From positions 17,113,162 to 17,177,161 of the forward strand of contig NW_024037072.1 of assembly GCF_015706575.1 (NCBI RefSeq): a DNA stretch of 64,000 bases. The letters are read 5' to 3'. The translations under genes were made by a program, and so were the position numbers. Each line of letters begins with the position of its first letter. Within the stretch, counting starts at the first letter, position 1. This DNA comes from Patiria miniata (Eukaryota > Echinodermata > Asteroidea > Valvatida > Asterinidae). Shown here piece by piece: positions 24,130 through 35,744 of this stretch. The notes below the pieces were generated by a model that was not told the origin of the DNA, ran no database searches, and saw nothing but the letters and a program-made list of their open reading frames with translations.

Positions 24130-24700
24130 ATAGTGCCAAAGTATGAATTGAAAAAAAAAGTGTACAAAACCTATTGGAAAAAATGCATCTTTAATGTGAA
24201 GTAACCTTACACCTGATGATGTCACGATCACGAATTTTTTCTAGGACCATCTCTGGGTGATGGTCCAAGTGTGTGCCAAGTCTAAAGTACATCGAATTTA
24301 CGAAAATGAAAAAGTGGAGTGTTTTAAAACGTGTACAAACCCTATGGGGAAAATGCATCTTTAATGTGACGTAACCTAACACCTGATGACGTCACGATCA
24401 CGATTTTCTTCTAGGACCATCTGTGGGTGGTGGTCCAGGTATGAATTAAGTTTAAAGTCGATCGGATTGACGAAGATGCCAAACTGGAGTGTTTTAAAAC
24501 GTGTACAAAACATATGGGGAAAAATGCATCTTTAATGTGACGTAACCCAACACCTGATGACGTCACGACCACGAATTTCTCCTAGGACCATTTGTGGGTG
24601 GTGGTTTAAGTATGTACCAAGTCTGAAATCAATCGGATTTAAAAAAAGTGCCAAAGTGGACTGTCAGAAGAAACGTGTGTTAAACCTATGGAGAAAAAGT
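24130..24700. repeat. About 170-bp monomer array (family B), three units
   Basis: Units share GTGTACAAA, ATGCATCTTTAATGTGA, CTGATGACGTCACGATCACG and GGTGGTGGTCTAAGTATGT in order, at about 170-bp spacing. The same family occurs at 32255-32965 and 42480-43170. Confidence 0.75.
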
Positions 24701-27700
24701 CTGAAAAAGGAGAAGAAAAAAAAAACCTAGAGGTCTATGTCTGTTTGCAACAGAACACAGGGCTTTTCCGCATTATGATTTTTTTTAATCAATAATATGC
24801 CCTGACTATGCATGAACATAAAATCTGTCAAAGTTAGCCGAAAATCAGCTAAAACGGTCACTGTGGACAGGATTTGACCTCGGCAATACGATGTATGTGC
24901 GTGTGTACAAGGTCTTTGCTTGGACAAAGAGTGATCTAAATGAATTAATGGCAAAGAGTCGAAAATGCACTTTGAAAATCGACATTTGTTTTAAAAGTTT
25001 TGATGACGTCATCGTGACGTCACTGTGGACTTTGCATACTAGTACAATTATCTACCTACCCACCAAGTTTCATGTCAATTGGACCTTTCCTTATATGAGT
25101 TTTGAAAAATCGCATTTCGATGACGTCATGATGACGTCACACATTTTTCAAGTTTTGTGCGAAAACCTATTACCTAACAGAACAAAAGCAAAAAAGAATT
25201 TTGCATTTTGCATGTTGCGCTCGGGAGATATGGCTAAAAGGTAAAACAAAATGAAATATTCATATAAAATCTCAGAATGGTGTCATCATGACGTCACCTT
25301 ATTTTTAATCTATAACACATCCTGGTATAGCCACATACCAAGTTTCAACCCAATCGGACTTACATTTCTGTAGACATAAGACTTCACAATATGCACGTAA
25401 ATTTTCAAAAATCAATTAAAAAATTAGGTGATGACGTCATCGTGACGTCATAGTCTTGGCATAATTTTTGTAGGAGGGTTCTTCCTTGGCTGTAACTTTG
25501 ATGGCGATTCCAGATCGCCAAGTTATAAAAATGGTGGCTTATAAACGTGTACAAAGTCAATGGGTTAAAAATCTCACAGCAGAAAACTGCACCTTTAAAT
25601 ACGTGGTTTGCCTTTTAAACTGAAACATTTTTATAAAATATTACTTGATATTCTGACTCTTGGGAATATTTTCAATCAAATGGCAAACGTACAAAAAAAA
25701 TCGACTTTTTTTTTTTCCTTCTCATAGTAATTCTCGGCCGAAGTTCAGAACTACTCAGTAAGATATATCAGTGTTGTATTGGAAAAGACTTGTGGAGAAA
25801 GCTGTGTACAAAGTCTATGAGAAAATTAATTATTCATGAATCCATAATAAATCACTTGATGATGACGTCATCATGATGTCATAGTCTTGGCCTAATTTTT
25901 GTATGAGGGTCTTCCTTGGCTGTAACTTTGATGACGATTCCAGATCGCGAAGTTATAGAAATGGTGGCTTGAAAACGTGTACAAAGTAAAAAGAAATCCC
26001 ACTGCAGAAAAACTGCACCTTTAAATATGTGATTTGCCTCTGAACTGAAAAAAAATTTCTAAAATATTACTTGATATTCTGACTCTTGGGAATATTTTGA
26101 ATCAAATGACCGCGCAAAAAAATACGATTTTTCTGTCCTTCTCCTAGTAATTCTTGGCCCAAGTTCAGAACTACTCAGTAAGTTATCAGTGTTGTATAGG
26201 AAAAGACTTGTGGAAAATCCCACTGCAGAAATTGCACCTTTAAATACGTAACATAGGGTTTTTCGGCATTATGATTTTTTATTATACGTCACTGACTATG
26301 CGCATGCAAGCAAATAAAATCTGTCAAAGTTAGCCGAAAATCGGCTAAAACAGTCACTGTGATGTGGACAGGATTTGACCTCAGCAACACGTGCTCTGCA
26401 GGCTGACTGACATACGATGTATGTGCGTAACGTACGTGTATGTACATATAGACGTTCTGTGCATGTTTTAGAGCAGAGGTATTGTCAACCTGACGTTTTA
26501 AGCGTGCGCAGGGCATGTCCGAGTTCACTTATTGCCTCGGAGCTTTGAAATGTTTTAGACCTACCCTTAAATCGACAATTAAAGTAAAAACTAACATAAA
26601 ATACTGCCATGGTTGATTTTTCAAGAATTTTCAAATGAAAAAGGGTCTTTTTATTATAACTTCTGGTCTGATGACGTCAGTCGCCTAAAACTTCGCACAC
26701 GTCTCAAGTGGGTCAAGGTCATCATATACATTAATATTTAGGCGATTCCGACAAACTTCGCCACAGACATCTATTCAAAATACATTTTTTTTAAATTTCA
26801 ACCTGTCGCTAGAGGGCGCTCGAAGATTGCATGACGTTATTGGTAGATGATTTGAAGAATACTTTTAGCCAAGAGACTAACACCGTTAAAAGCAAGTTCA
26901 TATCTATTACTATTTTTAAATAATAAGCCACTTCCGGTTTTGGCCTTTTTCGACCGGAAGCAAGGGTCACGTGATTTCACGCACACTGAATGAAATAAAG
27001 ACCTCAACCTACTCTACCACTTGCCAGCAACAGAATGCTGCGGACGCGTACGGTTGATTTCTTGTGTATTTTTAAATATTAAAAGTGTCACAATTTAATT
27101 GCCCATAAATACACACCGGATGACGTCATCATGACGTCATCATTACACAATGTTGTTTGAATTAGGGTCTTTGCTTGGACAAAGATTGGTGTAAATGAAT
27201 TACTGGCAGAGAGTCAAAAATGCCCTTTGAAAATCGACATTTTTTTTAAATTTCTGTGTAAAAAGTCTATGGGAAAAATTAAATATTCAAAAATCTATAA
27301 TAAATTAGTCGATGACGTCACGATGACGTCACTTTTCGGGGCACATCTCTGCTATAGGGACTATGACTATGCTAATTTTGAATGATGTATGACAAAGATA
27401 AATGTCAAAAGTGGCACTGAGAAAAAACGTGTACAAAGTCTATGGGATTTAGGCGACAAAAAGAAGAAGAAGAAGAAGAAGAAAGAAAAACTAGAACTGT
27501 ATGTCTGTCGAAACAGAACACAGGGCTTTTCCGCATTATGATTTTTATTAATCAATAATATGCGCTGAATATGCATGAACATAAAATCTGTCAAAGTTAG
27601 CCGAAAAATCGGCTAAAACGGTCACTGTGGACAGGATTTGACCTCGGCAATACGATGTATGTGCGTGTGTACAAGGTCTTTGCTTGGCTAAAGAGTGATC

Positions 27701-30700
27701 TAAATAAATAAATGGCAAAGAGTCGAAAACGCACTTTGAAAATCGACAATTATTTTTAAATTTGTGATGACGTCATCGTGACGTCACTTCAAAACTTTGC
27801 ATAATAGTATGATTAACTACCTACCCACCAAGTTCCACGACAGTTGGACCTTTCCTTATATGAGTTTTGAAAAATCGCATTTTGATGACGTCATGATGAC
27901 GTCACACCTTTTTGCAAGTTTTGTGCGAATACCTATTACATGACATACCAAATGCAAAAAAGAATTTTGCATTTTGCATGTTGCGTTCGGGAGATATGGC
28001 TAAAAGGTCCAAAAAAATAAATATTCATATAAAATCTCAGGATGACGTCATCATGACGTCACCTCATTTTTAATCTATAACACATCCTGGTATAGCCACA
28101 TACCAAGTTTCAACCCAATCGGACTTACATTTCTGTAGATATAAGACTTCACAATATGTACGTAAATTTTCAAAAATCAATAAAAAAAATAAGGTGCTGA
28201 CGTCATCGTGACGTCATAGTCTTGGCATAATTTTTGTATGCGGGTCTTCCTTGGCTGTAACTTTGATGACGATTCCAGATCGCCAAGTTATAAAAATGGT
28301 GGCTTGAAAACGTGTACAGTCAATGGGTTAAAAATCCCACAGCAGAGAAACTGCACCTTTAAATACGTGATTTGCCTTTAAACTGAAACATTTTTATAAA
28401 ATATTACTTGATATTACTTGATGTTCTGACTCTTGGGAATATTTTCAATCAAATGGCAAACGTAAAAAAATACGATTTCTTTTTCCTTCTCATAGTAATT
28501 CTCGGCCGAAGTTCAGAACTACTCAGTAAGATATATCAGTGTTGTATAGGAAAAGACTTGTGGAGAAAGCTGTGTACAAAGTCTATGAGAAAAATTTATT
28601 ATTCATGAATCCATAATAAATCACTTGATGATGACGTCATCATGATGTTATAGTATTGGCATAATTTTTGCATGAGGGTCTTCCTTGGCTGTAACTTTGA
28701 TGACGAATCTAGATCGCCAAGTTATGAAAATGGTGGCTTGAAAACGTGTACAAAGTCAATAGGTTAAAAATCCCACAGCAGAAAACCTGCACCTTTAAAT
28801 GCGTGATTTTCCTTTAAACTGAAACATTTTTATAAAATATTACTTGCTATTCTAACTCTTGGGAATATTTCCAATCAAATGACAGGTGTAAAAAAATACG
28901 ATTTCTTTTTCCTTCTCATAGTAATTCTCAGCCGAAGTTCAGAACTACTCAGTAAGATATATCAGTGTTGTATAGGGAAAGACTTGTGGAGAAAGTTGTG
29001 TACAAAGTCTATGAGAAAAATTAATTATTCATAAATCCATAATAAATCACTTGATGACGTCACCATGACGACACTCCTTGGGACACATCTTGGCTATAGG
29101 GACTATGCTTATGCCAACTGATATCTGACAAAGATTAATGCCAAAAGTGTTATAATACGTCCCTGTCTATACGCATGCATGAACATAAAATCTGTCAAAG
29201 TTAGCCGAAAATCGGCTAAAACGGTCACTGTGGACAGGATTTGACCTCAGCAACACGTGCGCTGCAGGCTGACTGACATACGATGTATGTGCCTATGTAC
29301 AACGTACGTGCAAGTACATGTACATTGTGGACGTCCTGTCCTGTGCATGTTTTGAAGCAGAGGTATTGTCATTGTGACGTTTTAAGCGTGCGTTCGAGTT
29401 CGCTTATCGCCTCGAAACTTTGAAATGTTTTAGACCTACTCTCCAATCAACAATTAAAGTAAAAACAAATATAAAAACTGCCATGGTTGATTTTTCAGGA
29501 ATTTTCAAATGAAAACAGGTCTTTTTATTATAACTTCCGGTCTGATGACGTCATTCGCCTAAAACTTCGCACACGTCTTCAGCGGATCAAGGTCATCATA
29601 TACACCAATATTTGGGCGATTCCGACAAACTTCGCCACAGACATCTATTCAAAATACATTTTTGAACATTTTCAACCTGTCGATAGAGGGCGCTCGAAGA
29701 CTGCATGACGTCATCGCTAGATGATTTGAAGAATACTATCATCCAAGAGACTAACACAGTTGAAAGCAAGTTCATATCTATTAACACTTTCAAATAAAAA
29801 GCCACTTCCGGTTTTGGCCTTTTTCGACCGGAAGCAAGGGTCACGTGATTGCACGCACACTGAATGAAATAAAGACCTCAACCTACTCTACCACTTGCCG
29901 GCAACAGAATGCTGCGGACGCGTACGGTTGATTTCTTATGCATTTTTAAATATTAAAAGTGTCAAAATTTAATTGCCTATAAATAAACACCGGATGACGT
30001 CATCATGACGTCATCATTACACAATGTTGTTTGAATGAGGGTCTTTGCTTAAACAAAGAGTGGTGTAAATGAATTACTGGCAAAGAGTCGAAAATGCCCT
30101 TTGAAAATCGACATTTTTTTTTGAATTTCTGTGTACAAAGTCTATGGGAAAAATTAAATATTCAAAATTCCATAATAAATCGCGTGATGACGTCAGCATG
30201 ACGTAATGATTCGGCACACATCTGCAGGTGATGTTCTAAGTATGTGCCAGGTTTGAAGAAAATCAGAATTGTTTTAAGGCCAAAAGTGGCGTGTAGAAAA
30301 AACGTGTACAAAGTCTATGGGATTTTGTGCAAAAAAGAAGTGGAAGAAGAAGAAGAAGAGGAAGAGGAAGAAAGAAAAACTAGAGGTCTATGTCTGTTTA
30401 CAACAGAACATAGGGCTTTTCCGCATTATGTTTTTTGTTGAGGTCATGTTTTTTCTGTTTTGTGCAAAACTGTGTGCATTTACGTTTTGTCTAACAAACC
30501 TCATTCAAATGGAAATTTGATTTTGGCATATTGCATTTGTCATATATAAAATATATATATAATCACAAGATGACGTCATTATGACGTCAGCTCAATATTT
30601 ATTTGTGACACATCCCAGCCTGCCCCCATACCAAGTTTCAACCCAATCTAAATTACTGTTGATGAGATATAGGGGCTTAAGATATACAAACGATGACGTC

Positions 30701-32048
30701 ACATGTCTAATGATGACGTCATTGTAACAATACTTGGCAGTGCTCATTATTTTATCGCGGTTTTAGTCTGTACCAAGTTTGAAAACAATCGGATTAATGA
30801 AAATGTTAAATTTTGTAAGCAGAATAAAATTAGCAATATTTAAAAAATCGTAAAAAATCTACTGATGACGTCATCGTGGCGTCATTTAAGATGTTGTGTA
30901 ATAGTGTTATTATCTACCCACCCACCAAGTTTCATGACGATCGGACATTATCTTATATGTGTTTCAAAAAAGCGCATGTTTGATGACGTCATCATGACGT
31001 CACACATTTTTCAAAATTGTGTACATATACCTATTGCCTAACGAACCTAATACAAAAAGAATTTTAAATTTAACATATTGGGTTCGTGATAAATGGCTTC
31101 CAAAACTTCAAAAATCTATATAAAATCACACGATGACGTCATGATGATGTCACCTCAATATTTATTTGTAACACATCCCGGCCTACCCCCATACCAAGTT
31201 TCAACCCAATCTGACGTACTGTTCATGAGATATAGGGGCTTAAAATATACAAGTTAATGATGACGTCACATGTCTAATGATGACGTCATCGTAACAATAC
31301 TTGGCAGTGCTCATTATTTTATTGTGGTTTTAGTCTGTACCAAGTTTGAAAAAAATCGGATTAATAAAAGTGTTAAATTTTGTAAGCAGAATAAAATTGG
31401 AACTATTAAAATAATCTTTAAAAATCGACCGATGACGTAATCGTGACGTCATTCAAGATTTTGTGTACTAGTGTTATTATCTACCCACCCACCAAGTTTC
31501 AAGACGATCAGACATTCCCTTACATGTGTATCAAAAAATCGCATTTTTGCTGACGTCATTATGACGTCACACATTTTTCCAAATTTTGTGCATTTATCTA
31601 TTGCCAAGCGAACCTAATACATAAGAAATTTGAATTTATCATATTGCGTTAGTGAGATATGGCTTAAAGGGCCAAAACGTCAAAAATCTATATAGAATCA
31701 CACGATGACGTCATGATGACGTCACCTCAATTTTCGTCTATAACACATCCCGATCTACCTACAAACCGAGTTTCAACTCAATCGGACTGACAGATCTGTA
31801 GATATAGGACTTTGTAATATGCACATGAATGATGACGTCACGTGACCCATGATGACGTCATCATGCCGTCGCTCGTCCGCACACATCTATGCTGTATGGA
31901 CTATGTCTATGCAAACTTTGAACGATATGCAACAAAGTTTAAGGGCAAAAGTGGCGTGTAGAATAAACGTGTACAAAGTCTATTGGGTTTTGGGAAAAAA
32001 AGAAGAAGAAGAAGAAGAAGAAAGAAAAAAAATCAGAACAAAAAGAAA

Positions 32049-32245
32049 GGCTTTTCCGCAACAAATGCGGAAAAGCCAAAAATCAGAACAAAAAGAAAGG
32101 CTTTTTCGCAAGAATTGCGAAAAAGCCAAAAATGAGAACAAAAAGAAAGGCTTTTCTGCTTTTTTGCGGAAAAGCCAAAAAAGGAAAAAAGAAAAAAAAA
32201 ATATTAACGAAAACAAGAGCTGTTTCGGTGTGTCACCGAAACAGC
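32049..32245. repeat. Hairpin cassette cluster (four hairpins)
   Basis: Hairpins at 32049-32077, 32099-32127 and 32149-32176 have stems GGCTTTTCCGC, GGCTTTTTCGC and GGCTTTTCTGC with near-perfect partners. They recur at exactly 50-bp steps, separated by AAAATCAGAACAAAAAGAAA-type spacers. A fourth at 32219-32245 has the other stem type, GCTGTTTCGG with CCGAAACAGC. Confidence 0.85.
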
Positions 32246-32254
32246 TAAAAACGT

Positions 32255-32965
32255 GTACAAAACCTATGGGGAAAAATGCATCTTTAATGTGAAGTAACCT
32301 TAGACCTGATGATGTCACGATCACGAATTTCTTCTAGGACCATCTGTGGGTGGTAGTCTAAGTGTGTACGAAGTCTGACGTCGATCAGATTTACGAAAGT
32401 GCCAAAGTGGAGTGTTTTAAAACGTGTACAAACCCGATGGGGAAAAATGCATCTTTAATGTGACGTAACCCGACACCTGATGACGTCACGGTCACGAATT
32501 TCTTCTAGGACCATTTGTGGGTGGTGATCTAAGTATGTATGAAGTCTGAGGTCGATCGGACTCACGAAGAGGCCAAAGTGGAGTGTTTTAAATCGTGTAC
32601 AAAACATATGGGGAAAATGCATCTTTAATGTGACGTAACCCGACACCTGATGACGTCACGGTCACGAATTTCTTCTAGGACCATTTGTGGGTGGTGGTCT
32701 AAGTATGTATCAAGTCTGAGGTCGATCGGATTTACGAAGAGGCCAAAGTGGAGTGTTTTTAAACGTGTACAAAACATATGGAGAAAAATGCATCTTTAAT
32801 GTGACGTAACCCGACACCTGATGACGTCACGGTCACGAATTTCTTCTAGGACCATTTGTGGGTGGTGATCTAAGTATGTATGAAGTCTGAGGTCGATCGG
32901 ACTCACGAAGAGGCCAAAGTGGAGTGTTTTAAATCGTGTACAAAACATATGGGGAAAAATGCATC
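32255..32965. repeat. About 170-bp monomer array (family B), four units
   Basis: Same family as 24130-24700. The unit ends near 32527-32610 and 32868-32950 are almost identical and differ from the one between them, so a two-monomer block was recently duplicated. Confidence 0.75.
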
Positions 32966-34349
32966 TGGCATTTTAAGTGGAACAAAAAGAAGAAGACGAA
33001 GAAGAAGAAAGAAAAAAAAAAAAAACCAGAACAAAAATTGCGAAAAAGCCAACTAGAGATTTATGTCTTTTTGCAACAGAACATAGGGCTTTTCCGCATC
33101 ATGATTTTTTTTATCAATAATACGTCCCTGACTATGCATGAACATAAAATCTGTCAAAGTTAGCCGAAAATCGGCTAAAACGGTCACTGTGGACAGGATT
33201 TGACCTCAGCAACATGTGCGCTGCGGGCTGACTGACATACGATGTATGTGCGTACATACGATGTATGTGCGTACGTACAACGTACGTGCATGTGCTATAC
33301 ACATTGTGGAAGTCCAGTGCATGTTTTACAGCTCTCTACCGCAACTTGCGTAATGATATTTTTTGCCGACGTCGTGTCAACTGTGTGAACAATTTGACAA
33401 GCTGGGAACTTGGCACTGTTGAGGCAAATGTTTACTGCGCATTTCAAGATTATATCTGTACGGATTGATTTGTTAGCAATTTTTGAAAAAGAAAAGGTCT
33501 TTTCAACGGAACTTCCGGTCTGATGACGTCATACGCCTAAAACTTCGCACTCGTCTTAAGTGGGTCAAGATCATCATATACACCAATATTTAGGCGATTC
33601 CGACAAACTTCACCACAGATATCCATTCAAAATACATTTTTGCAAATTTTCAACCTGTCGCTAGAGGGCGCTCGAAGATTGCATGACGTCATTGGTTAAT
33701 GATTTGAAGAAAACTATCAAGAGACTAACACCGTTGAAAGCAAGTTCATATCTATTACCATTTTCAAAAAATAAGCCACTTCCGATTTGGGCCTTTTTCG
33801 ACCGGAAGCAAGGGTCACGTGATTTCACGCACACTGAATGAAATAAAGACCTCAACCTAATCTACCACTTGCCAGCAACAGAATGCTGCGGACGCGTACG
33901 GTTGATTTCTTATGCATTTTTAAATATTAAAAGTGTCACAATTTAATTGCCTATAAATACACACCGGATGACGTCATCATGACGTCATCATTACATAATG
34001 TTGTTTGAATTAGGGTCTTTGCTTGGACAAAGATTGGTGCAAATGAATTACTGGCAAAGAGTCAAAAATGCCCTTTGAAAATCGACAACTTTTTCTAAAT
34101 TTCTGTGTACAAAGTCTATGGGAAAAATTAAGTATTCAAAAATCTATAATAAATCACTTGATGACGTCACCATGACGTCACTCTTTGGGACACATCTTTG
34201 CAATAGGGACTATGCTTATGCTAACTTTGAATGATGTCTGACAAAGATTAATGCCAAGAGTGGTGGGCAGAAAAATTGTGTACAAAGTCTATGGGGTTTA
34301 GGTGACAAAAAGAAGAAGCCAAAAAAAAAAAAATGAGAACAAAAACAAA

Positions 34350-34487
34350 GGCTTTTTCGCAAAATTGCGAAAAAGCCACACACAAAAATGAGAACAAAAA
34401 CAAAGGCTTTTTCGCAAAATTGCGAAAAAGCCACACACAAAAATGAGAACAAAAACAAAGGCTTTTTCGCAAAAATGCAAAAAAGCC
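34350..34487. repeat. Hairpin minisatellite, three copies, 55-bp period
   Basis: Hairpins at 34350-34377, 34405-34432 and 34460-34487, each GGCTTTTTCGC with an inverted partner (the last with changes in the right arm). They are separated by identical ACACACAAAAATGAGAAC-type spacers. The 55-bp period is exact. Confidence 0.85.
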
Positions 34488-34510
34488 AATTTTTGAGCGA
34501 CGGACTACCA

Positions 34511-35330
34511 TTAGGTTTTTTTGGTCGTCGGCGGGTCACGTGGGTGAACAAATAGACAAGCCACGCGCCTAGTAGTACATGCTGCAGTTACCGAGTATTA
34601 GCCGTTTGTAAAAAGTTCACCGACTTGAATTACAGCAGCATTAGCCTCCGAGATGTTTTTGTCTCAAGGAAAGACAGTATGGACACAAATATTATCTTAT
34701 CGAGATGGCTTATTTATTCAATGTCACGTACTTTAAAATACAATCAAAGAGATGGCCACTTGAAATTATTTCGAGTGTTTTTTTTAATGATACATGTAAA
34801 TCACATCCCTGTTAAACGGTCAGCGAATGAAACTTTTTGTACACCAAGTTTGTTTATAAACAGCAGTAGTCAAACAGTTCCATTACAATCTATGCAGTGT
34901 AAGAATCCCTCATAAATATTATAATGCCATCACATCCTTTACTGTGATGACCGTTGACCAACATTTCTAACTTCAAAACTATGACTTGGCAATGGGCTCA
35001 ATCATTTTTTTTTATGTGTACAAAAGCCATGTGTACAAAAATAGATGAACAATTGATTTCAATTGTGTTAACTTAGTTTCAAAGACATATGTGTCAATAA
35101 CTCTTTATGAAGGAAAAAACGTTTGCCATTTCATTTTGTCTGTGCATCAGAACCATGTGTTAGCCAGGTATTAAGCTATCAATTGTGTAACTTATTAAAG
35201 GTCTAATAAACAGTATTACAGTAATTTACTACTGAAGATATTTTGCCTGTTTAATGTATTGTTTTCCACATTCATGTAGAAAACAGTTTACATAAAATTT
35301 ACTTACAATACAAAAAAAAAAATAGATGGG
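34511..35330. other. Unique non-coding stretch
   Basis: Separates repeat block 1 from the MITE and parvoviral fossil. AT-rich; no gene or known repeat recognised. Confidence 0.4.
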
Positions 35331-35619
35331 TAGAGGGCAGTATATCATTGTTATCAATAACATTGGCGTAGAAAATTTCTATATTTGACAAATATACAGG
35401 GCGGCAAATCATTTGAACGGCGATATATAGCCCTGCACACATTGTTGAGTGGGAATAGCAAAGTTCGTACAGAACAGCCAAGTAAATACAGGATGTAATG
35501 ATAATTTCCATCAATAGAGGGCAGCAGATACATTGAACGTTTAACTTGCATGTACTTTGCCAATTTTAGTTGCCGAACTTTCAGCACAAGCAACCATTAA
35601 ATGTATATGCCGCCCTCTA
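35331..35619. mobile_element. MITE-like element with TAGAGGGC ends
   Basis: The left end TAGAGGGCAGTATAT (35331-35345) and right end ATATGCCGCCCTCTA (35605-35619) are inverted repeats with two mismatches. Related GGGC(A/G)GCA motifs recur inside near 35399 and 35516. Confidence 0.6.
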
Positions 35620-35744
35620 GTGGCGAAATCTAATACTTTTTCTACGCGTTTTTGCCCAAAATCGGGAATTACGTGATTTCGTCCGTTTTAGACTAAAAAC
35701 TTTCCTGTTTCAGGAAAATCTTACTTTGTGACCCGGGTTTTCTA

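Larger units (their letters stand above)
19950..34030. repeat. Higher-order repeat, five copies of a 2.9-4.0 kb unit
   Basis: A non-monomeric segment of about 500-600 bp recurs. It contains CGGTCTGATGACGTCAT, TTTAGGCGATTCCGACAAA, CGCTAGAGGGCGCTC, TTTCGACCGGAAG and GCGGACGCGTACGGTTGA. It starts near 20050, 23310, 26650, 29520 and 33470, and twice more in block 2 (46020, 46630). CGCTAGAGGGCGCTC sits at 20264, 23496 (one change), 26807, 29681 (one change) and 33659. Spacings are about 3.23, 3.31, 2.87 and 3.98 kb. This shows multimeric amplification of a complete unit rather than of single monomers. Confidence 0.7.
14669..34510. repeat. CRE-rich satellite-like array, block 1 (tandem Helentron-like units)
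   Basis: About 20 kb of diverged tandem monomers. Landmarks recurring every 146-149 bp include CATACCAAGTTTCAACCCAA, CTGTAGATATAGG and ATGACGTCA palindromes. Other monomer types carry CCCACCAAGTTTCATGACG or GTGTACAAAGTCTATGGG. The array is divided into larger units by a motif made of a purine-rich (GAA) run, an optional perfect hairpin, then CTAGA. CTAG junctions lie at 14669, 15546, 16442, 17868, 19651, 20999, 24007, 24727, 27491, 30380 and 33053. No protein-coding frame of substance is present; long frames arise only from GAA runs or monomer shadows. Tandem core monomers inside an element with a 3' hairpin and CTAG recall pearl-type or HINE non-autonomous Helentrons. That assignment is inference. 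Confidence 0.75.

Noticed and set aside
32049-34487. Regularly spaced hairpins resembling a CRISPR array or integron attC sites
   Set aside because: The spacers are A-rich and nearly identical, not unique, and the setting is a eukaryotic repeat field with spliced exons nearby. No cas or integrase genes are present.
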